Shown: positions 32,796 through 43,360 of the stretch, in pieces
How positions within the stretch are numbered: position 1 is the stretch's first letter
Layout: each line of letters begins with the position of its first letter
From: Chitinophaga fulva
GTDB lineage: Bacteria; Bacteroidota; Bacteroidia; Chitinophagales; Chitinophagaceae
Assembly (NCBI RefSeq): GCF_012927205.1
Contig: NZ_JABBGC010000001.1
Span: 930,001 to 994,000, forward strand
DNA: 64,000 bases
Reading direction: 5' to 3'
Made by a program: the position numbers and the translations under genes
The notes under the pieces: generated by a model
Told to the model about the DNA's origin: nothing
Seen by the model: the letters and a program-made list of their open reading frames with translations, nothing else
Databases searched by the model: none

Positions 32796-35700
32796 ATGCA
32801 TTCAAACACTACTCCTAATTGCCCTTTTATTGCCGCCCCAATCAACCAATCCAGGACGAAAAGTACCTTGAACACACCTGTGTTGCTTTTCTTCAAAAGG
32901 CAAACCCGTTTGTTATTGGGAAACCTGCTGTTACTGTTGATGATCTTCGGGATGATAGCACAGCCGGCAATGGCGCAAACACAGACTCAGCGCGTATATG
33001 CGAACAGCCAGTCCAACAATGTTGACATTACAGGTATTGGCGTGTGCCTCGCCTGCGGTGTGACCAACCCGGACAGCGCAATAGATGTCACCGGGAACTT
33101 CCTGAGGACCTCTTCGCAGATAAACGCGCCGGTAGTGCTGTCGCTGCTTGGTCAGGTGACCATCTCCCAGAACCTGATCTTCCCCGCTGGTCAGTTGCCT
33201 TCGGCTTCTACCCCGGCAGTAGTGAAAATTGGTGCGGGAAGCGCATTATCACTCTCGCTCGCCGGCTCCATCGTTGTACAAGCCTATAATGGCAACACAC
33301 CAGTTGGATCGCCTGCACCTATTTCGAATGCATTGCTTAATCTCCTCGCCAGTGGTAACCAGGCAGAAATATTTGTACCTGCTCCGGGTGCTGCGTACGA
33401 CAGAGTACGTGTCTCTATCCGGGCAGACCTCCTCTCTGCACTGGTCGATGTAAATATCTATGCTGCTTATTATAATAAACCGGCTGCCGGTACTATCGCC
33501 TGTAATACCCCCATCGATGTATTGTACGGTATTAATGGTACGCTGGCCGGTGTAGGCTCCATCTCCGCTGTTGATAATGCGGTGGACGGTAACACGGCCA
33601 CATTCGCCCAGATGTTTTCGGCGGTAGGCACTACCTTAACCAATAGCTACGCTCAAATAACTGCTGTATATCCCGGCCTCTCCAAAGCCGGTGATTCCGT
33701 TCGTATCATTACTTCGAACAACGGTGTGCTGTTGAGCGCTCAATTGCTGAACGCGATCACCATCGTTACCTATAATCAGGGCACTGTTGTAGACTCCCTG
33801 ACTGGTAATAGTGCTTTTCTTATAATCAATCTGCTCTCGGGCGCGTCGGGACCGCAAACCCTGACGTTCGCCTCCTCGGGCGTGTTCGACCATATACAGG
33901 TCCGGTTTGGGGCCGTCGTCAGTGGACTGGCCACACTAAATGTGAACGAAATTCAACGGTTTAGTCCTTCACCTGCCACCACGGGTGGAAGTGTTGTCAA
34001 AACCACTTGTCTGGGTACGCCTGTTTTACTCAGTGTTAGTAGTCCTGACAATGTCAATTATAATTATACCTGGTACGATTCTACCCAGACAACCGTAGTG
34101 GGCACCGGCTCCACTTTCTCAGCACCTGCTACTACCGTGGGTACTTTCCGGTACTATGTATCGGCCATGCTGAAAACATGCTCTGCTTCTGAATCCGCTA
34201 AAGCATTGGTAACAGTCTTAGTCAATAACTACGCTACTGCTGCTGATATCACAGTGTCGCCTACTACAGCGGTCTGTGCGAATGTAGCTACCATTACACC
34301 TACTGCTACCAACCCTTCCGGTACTCCGACATTCAAATGGTATAAAGACATTAATAAAACAACCCAGATCACGAATGGTCTGGTAGAAGGCCCCATCAGC
34401 TACGCTATCGACGCTGCGGGCAAACTGACCATCACAGGGCTTACTGCTCCGTCCACTACATTCTATGTAAGTCTCACCGACAGTACCCATTGTGAAAATC
34501 AGGCCGGCGCACTCGCTGCTGCCACTGTTACCGTGGGTACCAGCCCGCTACCGCCGGTAACGGCTACCGGTGTTTCCGGCAATACCGGTCAAACTATTAC
34601 GTTAACAGCTTCTGCTCCGGGTGGTACCATCGAATGGTACACTGATACAACCCTGGCTCCGGTGGCTACAGGCCCGTCATTTAATGTAGGTCCGTTCGCG
34701 ACACCAGGTGTACACACTTACTTTGTTGGTGTGCGTCTCCCAGGTGGTTGTACCTCGGCAAGGATCCGCGTGGATGTTACCATCATGACGCCTGGTACGC
34801 CTACTTCCTGTAACGCACCTACAACAACGGCATGGGGTACTACCCTCGGCTGCGTGCTTTGCGCGGTGAACAACCCTGATAACGCAATCGACAGTGACCC
34901 GAACAACTTCTCGCAATTGAACGCTCCGGTAAGCCTGTTGGGTGGTGCTGCTTTCCAACAGCTCATCTTCCCGCAACCAGGTGCTGCTACGGACAGCGTG
35001 CGGTTTGAGATCGGAGCTCCCTCAAGTCTGTTGGACCTGTCGGTATTAGGAGGTGTGGTATTAACTGTCGCTAATGGTACCAACGTGGTGACAAGAGATA
35101 CTATTTCCAGCCTGCTCCATATTCAACTGTTGGGAGGAAACACAAGAGCGTATGTAACTATCCCGGCTACAGCTGCATTTGACCGTGTGGAAATCAAGCT
35201 GACCGGACTCGTCAACCTCCTGACTTCAGTGAATATATATGGTGCCCGCATCATCAGCCCGAACCCAACTGCACTGGTACGTAATGTACAAGCCTGCGTT
35301 GGTTCCACTGCTACGCTCAATGCTACACCAGCACCGGGTACCAGTGTTCAGTGGTATGCTGATTCCACCACTACCACTGCTTTGGGCCCGAATCCATATA
35401 CTACCCCGGTACTCAATACCCCTGGCACCATCACTTATTGGGCTCAGGTGATTGGTACCAACGGTTGCGCAAATCCTGATCGTATACCCGTTGTGGTTAC
35501 AGTGAATGCATTGAGTACGGCTGCAGATATCAACCTGGCTGATACCACGCTCGGTTGCGTTAGCAATACTGCTGTGCTGAAACCTACTTCTACCACTGTT
35601 ACCAACCCGGTATTCACCTGGTATAAAGACGCCAATAAAACAACAGCGATCACCAATGGCCTGACAGAAGGTGCGGTACACTATGCATTAGACAGTGTGG

Positions 35701-38700
35701 GTAACCTCACCATTACCGGTCTGGCACTTGGCAACTATACTTATTATGTAGCCGTTACCGGTTCTAACCGTTGTGAAAATGCTGCAGGTACGTTGAAACC
35801 AGCTGTAGTGAAAATAGTGAATGCTCCTGCAACACCAGTGGTGACTGGCACGGTCGTAGTAGCAACCGGCCAACAGGCAACACTCACTGCTTCACCTGTT
35901 CCGGGTGCTGTGATCAACTGGTACACGGATTCTACTACCACTACCATCGCCGGTACTGGTACCAGCTTCGTGGTAGGTCCGTTTAATAATCCGGGCACTT
36001 ACAGCTACTTCGCTGCCGTAAGTATTCCGGGAGCCTGCTCTTCTGCACGGGTACGTGTAGACGTGGTAGTGACTGGTCCGGTTATTCCTTCTCCGGATTG
36101 TAATGTGCCGACCAGCCAGATTTCCGGTACTACCCTTGGTTGCATACTCTGCTCCGTGCAGAATCCGACCAATGACATCGACAGCTCTACCACCAACTTC
36201 ACCCGCCTGAGTGTACCGGTAGGTTTGATAGGTGGTTCTGTATACCAACAGCTCATCTTCCCGAACCCGGGAGCCGCAGGTGACAGCATCCGCCTGACGA
36301 TGGCAGCTCCGGGCGGTCTGGCCGATGTGGGCCTGTTTGCCGGCATCGTGATCACTCAATACAATGGCGCTACTGCTGTGAAAGCAGATACCCTGGCTAA
36401 CCTGTTGACCCTGCGTCTGCTGAGCGGCCAGCAATTTAATGCTACAGTAGGTGCTACCGCCCCGTATGACCGCGTGGAAGTGAAACTCACTGGTGCAGTT
36501 AATCTCCTCAACGCTATCGATATCTATGGTGCCCGCGTTTTCTATCCGAATCCGACCATCAGTGGCACTGGTGATACCGTGTGCGTAAACCAGAGAGCAA
36601 CACTGTCTGTAACACCTGCTGCGGGTACTACCGTACGCTGGTACGCTGATTCTACCGGCACGACTGTATTGAGCAGCCTGAATACTTATACTACCGATAC
36701 CCTGAGAACACCAGGTAAGGTTACTTACTATGTACAGGTGGTAGGCGCTAATAACTGCCCTAACCCTGGACGTGTACCCGTAACCGTTACTGTATCTCCT
36801 GCTCCTGTTGTACCTGGCCCGGACCAGACCCTGAATCTCTGTCCTGGAACCAGCGCAGCACTGGCGGTATCTAATCCGAACAACCAGCTTACTTATAACT
36901 GGTACAACGTAGCCACTGGCGGTACCAAGCTGAATACCGACAGCGGATATGTATTTAACGTACCGAATGTCACCAAAGACACTACCTTCTATGTAGAAGC
37001 AATGAGCGCTTGTGGTGCCGTTTCTCCGAGACAGGCATTCCACATCGTGATCTCTGCTTCGCTGAGCGCACCGGTGGTAACACCTAACCCGGATTCTGTG
37101 AATATCGGTACACAAGCCGTACTGAAAGCCAGCTCCAATGCCGCTAACGTGACATTCACCTGGTATGGCAGCCAGGCTGGCAATGACAGCCTGTTTACCG
37201 GCCCGACTTACGCGCCGCCTACACAGAATACGCCAGGCACCGTGACCTATTGGGTGAAAGCATCCATCAACGGCACATGCTCTTCTATCCGCGTGCCGGT
37301 AGTGGTGGTATACGGACAGTTTACCACACCAACACCAGTACCGTGCGAAGGCGCTACCACCCAAACTATCGGCGGCAGCGGTCTCCTCATACTGGGTAAC
37401 GTATACAACCCGCAGCTGGCGGTAGATAACGATGCCAGCACTTACTCTTCCCTCGTGATCAACCTCGGTGTGCTGAATGCAGAAGTATGGGAAAAAGTAG
37501 GCTTCAACGGTCTCTCCGCTCCTGGTGATACTGTAAGAGTACTGCTTACCGACCCTGGTGTGGTATTGTCCGCTTCATTGCTGGGCGGTGTTCAGCTGAC
37601 TACCTATAATGGTAATGCTCCGCAGGATTCCGTGGTTGTTAGCGACCCGCTGGTGAAACTCAGTCTGTTGAGCAATGGTACACAAGCGCTCGTTGAATTT
37701 GTACCAGCCCATCCGTTTGATGCGGTACAGCTGAAACTGAAATCCGGCATCGTCGGTGCCCTGACTGAAATAGGCTTCAACTATGCACAGCGTGCACTGG
37801 CCAAACCTACTGTACAGGCATCTCAGGTGGCTGTTTGCTCCGGTAACACCGCAACACTCAATGTACAGAACCCGGCAGCTGGCGTCACTTATCGCTGGTA
37901 TACTTCCAACGGTACTTACCTGACCGGTAAAGATGGTCCTTCCCTGACTACCGGTCCGCTGACCTCAGATACCAGCTTCTTGGTGGAAGCGTACCGTAAT
38001 GGTTGCGCCAGCACAACAAGAACTAAAGTAGATGTGAAAGTGGCTGCTGCTCCGGCTGCACCATCCGTACAATCCAATGACGTGAAAGTTTGTCCTGGTT
38101 CAGACGCGTTACTGGCTATCGCCAACCCGCTGGCCGGCTACTCCTACAACTGGTACAATGTGGCTGTAGGTGGTACCAAACTGAACACAGACAGCGGATT
38201 TACTTATAAAGTTGTCAATGTAACAGCTCCTGCGACCTACTATGTAGAAGCCGTAAACGACAGCTGCAACACTATCTCTGCCACCAGAACGGCTGTTAAC
38301 GTGAGCACCGCAGCAACACTGCCTGATCCGACCGTAACACCGAACCCTGACACCGTGGTAGTCAACCAGCAACCGGTATTTACTGCATCTGCTTCCACCG
38401 CTAATGCACAGTTCTACTGGTTCGCTACCCAGACCAGCACAGACACCCTGTTTAAAGGTGCGCAGTATGCCGCACCGGCATCCGCTACCGTCGGTACTGT
38501 TACCTATTGGGTAGTAGCTGCGGTACCTGGCACCGGCTCCTGTACTTCTGCAAGAGTACCGGTAACAGCTGTCACCATTACCGACAGACAGGACCCTGTG
38601 CCTTGCGAAGGCGCAAGCACCTTCACCATCGGCGGCTCCGGCCTCCTGGTGCTGGGCAATGTGTACAACCCGCAACTGGCAGTTGACAACAGCGCTAATA

Positions 38701-41700
38701 CTTACTCTTCCCTCGTTATAGACCTCGGCATACTGAATGCTTCCGTTTGGGAAAGAGCTTACTTCAACGGTGTCTCCACTCTGGGTGATACTGTGAAAGT
38801 ACTGGTCACCAACCCAAGCCAGGTGCTCTCTGCCGCCGTACTGGCCAGTCTGCAGCTGACATCCTACAATGGTAATACAGCAGGTGACTCCGTACTGGTG
38901 TCCAACCCGCTCGTTAATATCAATCTGCTCAGTGGCGGCAGAAGCGCATTGCTGTCCTTCGTACCAACCCAACCATTCACCGGCGTGGAAGTGAAACTGA
39001 GATCAGGTATTGTGGGCGCCCTCACAGAAATTGGCTTCAACTACGCACAACGTGCCATCGTTCAGCCAACTGTACAGGTGACCAACGCCAATATCTGTAA
39101 AGGTCAGCAGGCTACTCTCAACGTGGTGAACCCTGCGGCCGGTGTTACCTACAGCTGGTACGACAGCCACGGTAACCACCTGCTCGACAGCATCGCCTAC
39201 GTGACACCGCCGACCCTCGATTCCGGCACTTACACCTTCACCGTAAGAGCTATGCGGAACAACTGTAACGGCGCAGCTTCCCTGCCTGCAACAGTAACCG
39301 TGTACGGTATACCGGCTACTCCGGTTGCTACCAAAGACAGCGTAACCACCTGCGTGAATACTCCGGTGACACTCAGCGTAAATGCAGTGCCTGGTGTGAA
39401 CTTCAACTGGTATGACGCTCCTACCGGCGGCGCTAAACTGGCCTCCAACACCAATACGTATACTACTCCGTCCAACCTCGGCGTAGGTACCTATAAATTC
39501 TATGTAGAAGCAGTAAACGGTAACAACTGTACAAATGCAGGTGCCCGCGCAGTCATCACCCTCATCGTGACCACGGGGGCCACGGCAGCTGATATCAATG
39601 TGACAGATCAAACCATCTGTGCAGGCGATACTGCTGTACTCACACCGACATCCAATACAGTATTGAACCCGGTATTCAAATGGTACGCTAATCCGGATAA
39701 GACCGGCCCGATCACACAAGGTGTTAGCGCAACCGGTGTGCTGTCTATCCCAGGCCTCGCACCAGGCACTTACACCTACTACGTGAGCGTAAGCAGTGCA
39801 GGCAACTGTGAAAACGCTGCCGGTGACCTGAAAGCGGCACATGTGACCGTTAACAGACGCTCCACTGCGGCAGATATCATCCTCAATGATACTACCGTGT
39901 GTGCGAAGACAACGGTTACATTGACAGCTACCACCACCACCGTAACGAACCCGGTATTTAAATGGTACCAGGACGCCAACCTGCAAACACTGCTGTTTAC
40001 CGGCGCATCCTACACCACTCCGCTGATCACAGCCAATACCACTTTCTATGTGACCGTAGAAGGAAGCAACAGCTGTGCTAACGCAGCGGGTGCAGCTAAA
40101 GTGGTGAATGTAAACATCACCACGCTGCAAACACCAACAGTAACCGCTTCCAATACCAATATCTGTGCAGGCGACTCCGTAGTCCTCTCCGTACAGAACC
40201 CGGTGAATACCCTTACTTACCGCTGGTACAATGTGGCCACCGGAGGTACTGTCCTCTTCACCGGACCGGTATATATCGTGAGAAACCTGACCGTATCCAC
40301 TGACTTCTATGTGGAAGCGTCTGCCGGCAGCTGTACAGACACTACCCGTGTTAAAATATCCATCGGCGTAGGCACAGCACCGACACCGGTACTGGTATCC
40401 AACAATGTGACCACCTGTCAGAATACGCCAGGCATGTTGATGATCCTCAATCCGGACAACGCACTTACCTATAACTGGTACACTACACCAACAGGCGGCA
40501 CGCCGATCTTTACAGGACCGATATTCATAACACCGCCGCTGGCTTCTACTACCACTTACTATGTGGAAGCAGTGGGTGATATCACCCACTGCGGCGCACC
40601 ATCTGCCCGTGTGGCCGGCACCGTGAATGTAGTGCCTGCACCGCCTGCACCTGTGGTAATACCGGCATCTGTTAATACCTGCACCGGCTCCAGTGTAACA
40701 CTGACCGTGCAGAACCCGCAGGCTGGCGTAAACTACCAGTGGAATGATGCGGCTGGCAACCTGGTATTCACCGGCGTTAGCTACACCTTCAATGCAGACA
40801 GCACCACCACTTATTATGTGAGAGGTGTGATCGGCGGCGGCTGTCCAAGGTCTTGCGGAGGCTGCCCTGGCCCAAGAACGGCGATACCGGTAACAGTGAA
40901 TCCGGCACCAGCTACTCCGACTATTGCAGCGACTTCGCTCAATGTCTGCGCTGGCGGTACAGTGACACTCAGTATCCAGAACCCTGTTGCAGGTACTACC
41001 TACAAATGGTATGATGCTGCTACCGGTGGTACGCTGCTCGGAACCGGCAACACTTATACTACTAACCCGCTGAATGTAACGACCGACTTCTATGCTGAAG
41101 CCAGCAACGGTACCTGCACCAGCGCGGTAAGAGCTAAAGTGACCATAAGCGTAGGCACCGCACCAACACCGGTACTCGAATCCAATGCACTGACTATCTG
41201 CACAGGATCTACCGCAACACTGCGCGTGCTCTCACCTGCAAACAATATCACGTATAACTGGTACACCGTACCAACAGGCGGTGCGCCAGTCTTCTCCGGA
41301 CCGGTTTACACTACTCTGCCGCTCACTAACTCTACCGACTTCTATGTGGAAGCAGTAGGTGATCTGGCAACGTGTGGTAATCCTTCTGCGAGAGTGAAAG
41401 CTACTGTAACAGTTACCTCGGCTCCTGCTGCTCCGGAAGTAACGGCTACCAGTCTCAGGACCTGCGCAGGTACCGGTGTGACAGTATCTGTGAAGAATGC
41501 TCAGCCAGGATTTATCTATCAATGGTATGATGCCCCTGTAGGTGGTACCCTGCTCTTTACCGGTGAGGTATATAATATACCATCCGTAAGCAACACTACT
41601 ACCTACTATGTACAGGCCAATATAGGCACCGGCTGCTCCAGCGCCACCAGGACCGCGGTTGTTGTGAACGTAGATCCGGCACCGGCAATGCCGACGGTAG

Positions 41701-43253
41701 TGGCGAACAACCTGACCATCTGTATCGGTGGTACTGCAACCTTCAGCATCCAGGCACCGGATCCGGCATTGACCTACAATTGGTACGATGCTCCGGCCAA
41801 CGGAACACTGTTGGCTTCCGGTCCGAGCTTTACCACCGGCCCGCTGACCAATACCACTTCCTTCTATGTGGTAGCGGTGAATAATAAAGGCTGTGCAAGC
41901 TCCAGTGTTAGTGTAACGGCTACTGTGATCACTACCATCGATGCTCCGCTGGCAGATCCGATAACAACCTGCGCTGGTCAGACCGTGACCCTCTCTGTGA
42001 AGAACAGCGTGGCAGGCGTGATCTACAAATGGTATACACAGGCTACCGGCGGTACGCAAGTATTCACCGGTGCTAACTACACCATCACACCAACCGGTAA
42101 TGCGACTTACTACCTCGAAGCTGCTACCAGCGGTGGTTGTGTAAGCGCCAGCAGAACAGCCGTGAATGTCACTGTCAATGCAGCACCGGCAGTACCGATA
42201 GTAGTCAATGCAACACTCCAGACCTGTCTGGGTCAGACCGTGACACTGAGTGTGCAAAGCCCGAATCCGGCACTCACCTATAAATGGTATACTACCGCAA
42301 CCGGCGGAACAGCCATATCAACTGGCAGCAGCTTTACAACGCCACCGGTGACGGCTAACGCGATGTACTATGTGGAAGCGGTGAACGCCACCGGCTGCCC
42401 AAGTGCAACCCGCGCAGCTGTGAGTGTTCAGCTGATCAATGCTCCGGCTGCACCGACAGTTACCGGCAACGAAAACGGTATCTGCCCGGGTAAAACAGCC
42501 ACACTGACAGCCAGTTCCACAACGGCGGGTGTTACCTTCAACTGGTATACAATACCTACTGGCGGTACACCAGTGTTTACCGGTCCGGTGTTCACTACAC
42601 CTGTACTGAATACGACCACTACTTACTATGTGGAAGCTGTAAGCTCCTCCGGTGGTTGCGTGGGCATAGGCGCAAGAACAGCGGTGATCGTCAGCATGCT
42701 GCAACCGCTCGCTGCTCCGCACGTGTCGTTCAGCAACATTACTGCTACCAGCGTCACCTTCAGCTGGAACCCTGTTCCGGGTGCAGTACGCTACGAAGTG
42801 ACCCTCGATGGTGGTATTACCTTCAGCGCTCCAAGCACAGGTCCAACCGGTACTTCACATACCATAAACAACCTGCAGCCTAACCAGACACTGAACTTCG
42901 GTGTAAGAGCCATCGGCGCCAGCGATTGTCAAACCAGCGGATTGGGCACATTGAGTTGTACAACATCCAACCCGCAAGGCAATAACATCTTCATTCCGAA
43001 CCTCTTCAGCCCGAATGGCGACGGTATAAACGATGTGTTGTATGTATACGGAACAGCTATCGCGCAGCTCGAATTCAGAGTATACAACCAATGGGGTCAG
43101 CTGGTATTCACTTCCAAAGACCAACGTCAGGGATGGGATGGTACCATGAGCGGACAGAACCAACCGGTAGGGGTATACGTATACATCGTGAAAGCGACTA
43201 TGCAGGATGGACAGGTGATTACGAAGAAAGGTAACGTCACCCTCATGAGATAA
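32796..43253 (+). CDS. Giant Ig-like-repeat adhesin with T9SS type B sorting domain
   Basis: About 3485 residues from ATG at 32796, with a signal peptide (LLLGNLLLLLMIFGMIAQPAMAQ); the frame opens earlier at 32661. The first half alternates jelly-roll-like modules (CNTPIDV.., CNAPTTT.., CNVPTSQ.., and two starting CEGA) with Ig-like domains. The second half is a run of at least fourteen Ig-like domains of the pattern CxGxxVTLSV...YKWYxxxTGGT...TTxYVEA. Near the end come a fibronectin III-like domain (VTFSWNPVPGAVRYEV) and the gliding-motility C-terminal domain FIPNLFSPNGDGINDVLYVY, the type B T9SS signal. By analogy with SprB it is a surface adhesin. Adjacent PorP/SprF and PorE-like genes support export by T9SS. 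Confidence 0.92.
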   Translation: MHSNTTPNCPFIAAPINQSRTKSTLNTPVLLFFKRQTRLLLGNLLLLLMIFGMIAQPAMAQTQTQRVYANSQSNNVDITGIGVCLACGVTNPDSAIDVTGNFLRTSSQINAPVVLSLLGQVTISQNLIFPAGQLPSASTPAVVKIGAGSALSLSLAGSIVVQAYNGNTPVGSPAPISNALLNLLASGNQAEIFVPAPGAAYDRVRVSIRADLLSALVDVNIYAAYYNKPAAGTIACNTPIDVLYGINGTLAGVGSISAVDNAVDGNTATFAQMFSAVGTTLTNSYAQITAVYPGLSKAGDSVRIITSNNGVLLSAQLLNAITIVTYNQGTVVDSLTGNSAFLIINLLSGASGPQTLTFASSGVFDHIQVRFGAVVSGLATLNVNEIQRFSPSPATTGGSVVKTTCLGTPVLLSVSSPDNVNYNYTWYDSTQTTVVGTGSTFSAPATTVGTFRYYVSAMLKTCSASESAKALVTVLVNNYATAADITVSPTTAVCANVATITPTATNPSGTPTFKWYKDINKTTQITNGLVEGPISYAIDAAGKLTITGLTAPSTTFYVSLTDSTHCENQAGALAAATVTVGTSPLPPVTATGVSGNTGQTITLTASAPGGTIEWYTDTTLAPVATGPSFNVGPFATPGVHTYFVGVRLPGGCTSARIRVDVTIMTPGTPTSCNAPTTTAWGTTLGCVLCAVNNPDNAIDSDPNNFSQLNAPVSLLGGAAFQQLIFPQPGAATDSVRFEIGAPSSLLDLSVLGGVVLTVANGTNVVTRDTISSLLHIQLLGGNTRAYVTIPATAAFDRVEIKLTGLVNLLTSVNIYGARIISPNPTALVRNVQACVGSTATLNATPAPGTSVQWYADSTTTTALGPNPYTTPVLNTPGTITYWAQVIGTNGCANPDRIPVVVTVNALSTAADINLADTTLGCVSNTAVLKPTSTTVTNPVFTWYKDANKTTAITNGLTEGAVHYALDSVGNLTITGLALGNYTYYVAVTGSNRCENAAGTLKPAVVKIVNAPATPVVTGTVVVATGQQATLTASPVPGAVINWYTDSTTTTIAGTGTSFVVGPFNNPGTYSYFAAVSIPGACSSARVRVDVVVTGPVIPSPDCNVPTSQISGTTLGCILCSVQNPTNDIDSSTTNFTRLSVPVGLIGGSVYQQLIFPNPGAAGDSIRLTMAAPGGLADVGLFAGIVITQYNGATAVKADTLANLLTLRLLSGQQFNATVGATAPYDRVEVKLTGAVNLLNAIDIYGARVFYPNPTISGTGDTVCVNQRATLSVTPAAGTTVRWYADSTGTTVLSSLNTYTTDTLRTPGKVTYYVQVVGANNCPNPGRVPVTVTVSPAPVVPGPDQTLNLCPGTSAALAVSNPNNQLTYNWYNVATGGTKLNTDSGYVFNVPNVTKDTTFYVEAMSACGAVSPRQAFHIVISASLSAPVVTPNPDSVNIGTQAVLKASSNAANVTFTWYGSQAGNDSLFTGPTYAPPTQNTPGTVTYWVKASINGTCSSIRVPVVVVYGQFTTPTPVPCEGATTQTIGGSGLLILGNVYNPQLAVDNDASTYSSLVINLGVLNAEVWEKVGFNGLSAPGDTVRVLLTDPGVVLSASLLGGVQLTTYNGNAPQDSVVVSDPLVKLSLLSNGTQALVEFVPAHPFDAVQLKLKSGIVGALTEIGFNYAQRALAKPTVQASQVAVCSGNTATLNVQNPAAGVTYRWYTSNGTYLTGKDGPSLTTGPLTSDTSFLVEAYRNGCASTTRTKVDVKVAAAPAAPSVQSNDVKVCPGSDALLAIANPLAGYSYNWYNVAVGGTKLNTDSGFTYKVVNVTAPATYYVEAVNDSCNTISATRTAVNVSTAATLPDPTVTPNPDTVVVNQQPVFTASASTANAQFYWFATQTSTDTLFKGAQYAAPASATVGTVTYWVVAAVPGTGSCTSARVPVTAVTITDRQDPVPCEGASTFTIGGSGLLVLGNVYNPQLAVDNSANTYSSLVIDLGILNASVWERAYFNGVSTLGDTVKVLVTNPSQVLSAAVLASLQLTSYNGNTAGDSVLVSNPLVNINLLSGGRSALLSFVPTQPFTGVEVKLRSGIVGALTEIGFNYAQRAIVQPTVQVTNANICKGQQATLNVVNPAAGVTYSWYDSHGNHLLDSIAYVTPPTLDSGTYTFTVRAMRNNCNGAASLPATVTVYGIPATPVATKDSVTTCVNTPVTLSVNAVPGVNFNWYDAPTGGAKLASNTNTYTTPSNLGVGTYKFYVEAVNGNNCTNAGARAVITLIVTTGATAADINVTDQTICAGDTAVLTPTSNTVLNPVFKWYANPDKTGPITQGVSATGVLSIPGLAPGTYTYYVSVSSAGNCENAAGDLKAAHVTVNRRSTAADIILNDTTVCAKTTVTLTATTTTVTNPVFKWYQDANLQTLLFTGASYTTPLITANTTFYVTVEGSNSCANAAGAAKVVNVNITTLQTPTVTASNTNICAGDSVVLSVQNPVNTLTYRWYNVATGGTVLFTGPVYIVRNLTVSTDFYVEASAGSCTDTTRVKISIGVGTAPTPVLVSNNVTTCQNTPGMLMILNPDNALTYNWYTTPTGGTPIFTGPIFITPPLASTTTYYVEAVGDITHCGAPSARVAGTVNVVPAPPAPVVIPASVNTCTGSSVTLTVQNPQAGVNYQWNDAAGNLVFTGVSYTFNADSTTTYYVRGVIGGGCPRSCGGCPGPRTAIPVTVNPAPATPTIAATSLNVCAGGTVTLSIQNPVAGTTYKWYDAATGGTLLGTGNTYTTNPLNVTTDFYAEASNGTCTSAVRAKVTISVGTAPTPVLESNALTICTGSTATLRVLSPANNITYNWYTVPTGGAPVFSGPVYTTLPLTNSTDFYVEAVGDLATCGNPSARVKATVTVTSAPAAPEVTATSLRTCAGTGVTVSVKNAQPGFIYQWYDAPVGGTLLFTGEVYNIPSVSNTTTYYVQANIGTGCSSATRTAVVVNVDPAPAMPTVVANNLTICIGGTATFSIQAPDPALTYNWYDAPANGTLLASGPSFTTGPLTNTTSFYVVAVNNKGCASSSVSVTATVITTIDAPLADPITTCAGQTVTLSVKNSVAGVIYKWYTQATGGTQVFTGANYTITPTGNATYYLEAATSGGCVSASRTAVNVTVNAAPAVPIVVNATLQTCLGQTVTLSVQSPNPALTYKWYTTATGGTAISTGSSFTTPPVTANAMYYVEAVNATGCPSATRAAVSVQLINAPAAPTVTGNENGICPGKTATLTASSTTAGVTFNWYTIPTGGTPVFTGPVFTTPVLNTTTTYYVEAVSSSGGCVGIGARTAVIVSMLQPLAAPHVSFSNITATSVTFSWNPVPGAVRYEVTLDGGITFSAPSTGPTGTSHTINNLQPNQTLNFGVRAIGASDCQTSGLGTLSCTTSNPQGNNIFIPNLFSPNGDGINDVLYVYGTAIAQLEFRVYNQWGQLVFTSKDQRQGWDGTMSGQNQPVGVYVYIVKATMQDGQVITKKGNVTLMR

Positions 43254-43295
43254 CGACAGGAACAGAAACCCGTAGACTAATAACATAAAGAACTA

Positions 43296-43332
43296 GCCGG
43301 GGTGCATGCCAGGCACCGGTTTGCACCCCGGC
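43296..43332 (+). terminator. Hairpin between giant gene and PorP/SprF gene
   Basis: 11-bp perfect stem GCCGGGGTGCA / TGCACCCCGGC with a 15-nt loop and AATTTTG after it. The stem is strong but the T-run is poor, so it may reduce rather than stop transcription into the PorP/SprF gene, or protect the giant mRNA's 3' end. Confidence 0.55.
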
Positions 43333-43360
43333 CAATTTTGAACAAGTAAAAAATGTTCCT

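Noticed and set aside
35892..37364. A 490-codon minus-strand open frame, and similar ones at 38109-38972, 39003-40589 and 41232-42257, opposite the giant gene
   Set aside because: Their translations are unusual in Cys/Tyr/His/Arg content, with no domains and repeats mirroring the sense gene. They arise from the biased codon use of the repetitive giant gene.
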